A stretch of DNA of 43,700 nucleotides from an uncultured Treponema sp. (GTDB taxonomy: Bacteria > Spirochaetota > Spirochaetia > Treponematales > Treponemataceae). The notes under the pieces are model-generated. The model was given only the letters and a program-made list of their open reading frames with translations. It had not been told where the DNA came from and ran no database searches. The translations under genes and the position numbers were made by a program. The stretch lies in assembly GCA_946631855.1 (NCBI GenBank), contig CAMPAL010000007.1:1-43700 (forward strand), given 5' to 3'. This document shows, piece by piece, positions 43,391 to 43,700 of the stretch (positions are counted from its first letter, which is position 1; every line of letters begins with the position of its first letter).

Positions 43391-43700
43391 GAATGTATAA
43401 CGAGATAAATGTACCACATGTTAGAGGATTTCAATTATATTTTTAAAATTTTAAAAAACTTTTTAAAAAAGATTAAAAACCCTATCTCGTTGTACATTCA
43501 ATTGTTTTTCTTTGCATTATAAAGAATTGTCGCGATTTTAATGTATCATATGTTATTCTAACTTGTTGTACATTTGAAAAGATTGAATGTATCACATGTT
43601 TCACTAAATCCTGATACATTAAAACTGCGATAAACCTTTATAGAATAAGGAAATAGAAATGAATGTATCACGAGTTAACTTTTCTAATCTTTTTTAAAAA
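43391..43700. repeat. palindrome and promoter island R3 (cut by window end)
   Basis: One long unit (43391-43500), short palindromes at 43540-43574 and 43583-43620, and the left arm of another unit (43661-43677, GAATGTATCACGAGTTA) before the window ends. A TATAGAAT box at 43640-43647 lies about 20 bases after the ATACATTAAAAC end of a palindrome. Same family as R1 and R2. Confidence 0.8.

Noticed and set aside
1..43700. Alternative genetic code (TGA or TAG reassigned)
   Set aside because: Many intact genes end at TGA, TAG and TAA in good context; the few internal stops come with frame changes, so reassignment would not repair them.

Overview
The window is part of the genome of a large, AT-rich tailed bacteriophage, roughly one-third GC by eye. 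Genes are tightly packed on both strands. The standard bacterial code is in use: TGA ends many genes. Strong Shine-Dalgarno sequences (AAGGAG, GGAGG) are common, which argues against a Bacteroidetes host. A lipoprotein next to a signal-peptide/membrane protein suggests a host with two membranes. No host gene or tRNA cluster identifies the host; a low-GC gut or rumen diderm is only an inference.

Layout. 1-1.9 kb (minus): small accessory genes including a DUF3310 protein and a frame-broken HAD phosphatase. 1.9-2.5 kb: first island of palindromic operator/promoter repeats. 2.5-4.2 kb: membrane-anchored lytic transglycosylase, a decayed gene, a hypothetical gene. 4.2-8.2 kb: probable virion or assembly proteins of unknown family. 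8.3-16.2 kb (plus): head module with an acidic/basic core-like protein, proteins carrying a shared basic N-terminal helix, a prohead protease fused to a very long coiled-coil scaffold, and an AAA+ ATPase. 16.2-20.3 kb (minus): possible baseplate gene, zinc-ribbon gene, DnaB-type helicase, DnaC-type loader. 20.3-21.1 kb: C39-like cysteine peptidase. 21.1-21.7 kb: second repeat island. 21.7-22.85 kb: a gene-free, extremely structured region that looks like a giant ornate noncoding RNA. 23.0-29.4 kb: nucleotide metabolism with dCMP deaminase, QueC, QueE and FolE (7-deazaguanine route). 28.3-31.2 kb: two homing endonucleases, the first inserted in the 3' end of folE. 31.2-35.3 kb: hypothetical genes, an isochorismatase-fold protein, a YhhN-like membrane protein and a plasmid-type replicase/primase. 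36-38.5 kb: BspA-type leucine-rich-repeat protein. 38.8-41.4 kb: NadD and accessory genes. 41.4-43.3 kb (minus): small proteins ending in the lipoprotein/spanin-like pair. 43.4 kb to the end: third repeat island.

Regulation. Three promoter-like signals recur. TATAAT-type elements lie inside the palindrome islands (candidate host-polymerase promoters). A CTATATT motif often sits only 6-9 nt before an ATG that has no Shine-Dalgarno sequence, suggesting leaderless mRNAs. An ACTAAWT motif precedes the head genes and several others.

Most unusual. (1) In nadD and the HAD gene the reading frame stops one codon inside the catalytic motif and resumes 5 or 4 nt later, at a triplet read by the same tRNA as the codon before the stop. 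Skipping those bases restores GGTFDPWH and LDVDGVLN exactly. Two other broken genes show a similar but weaker pattern. (2) The ~1.1 kb structured RNA locus with its own promoter motif and branched terminator. (3) A shared N-terminal helix followed by an L-x-E site on five proteins, three of them encoded just upstream of the prohead protease: a candidate capsid-targeting tag. (4) folE whose 3' end has been replaced by a homing-endonuclease insertion, leaving the old 3' end as a relic.
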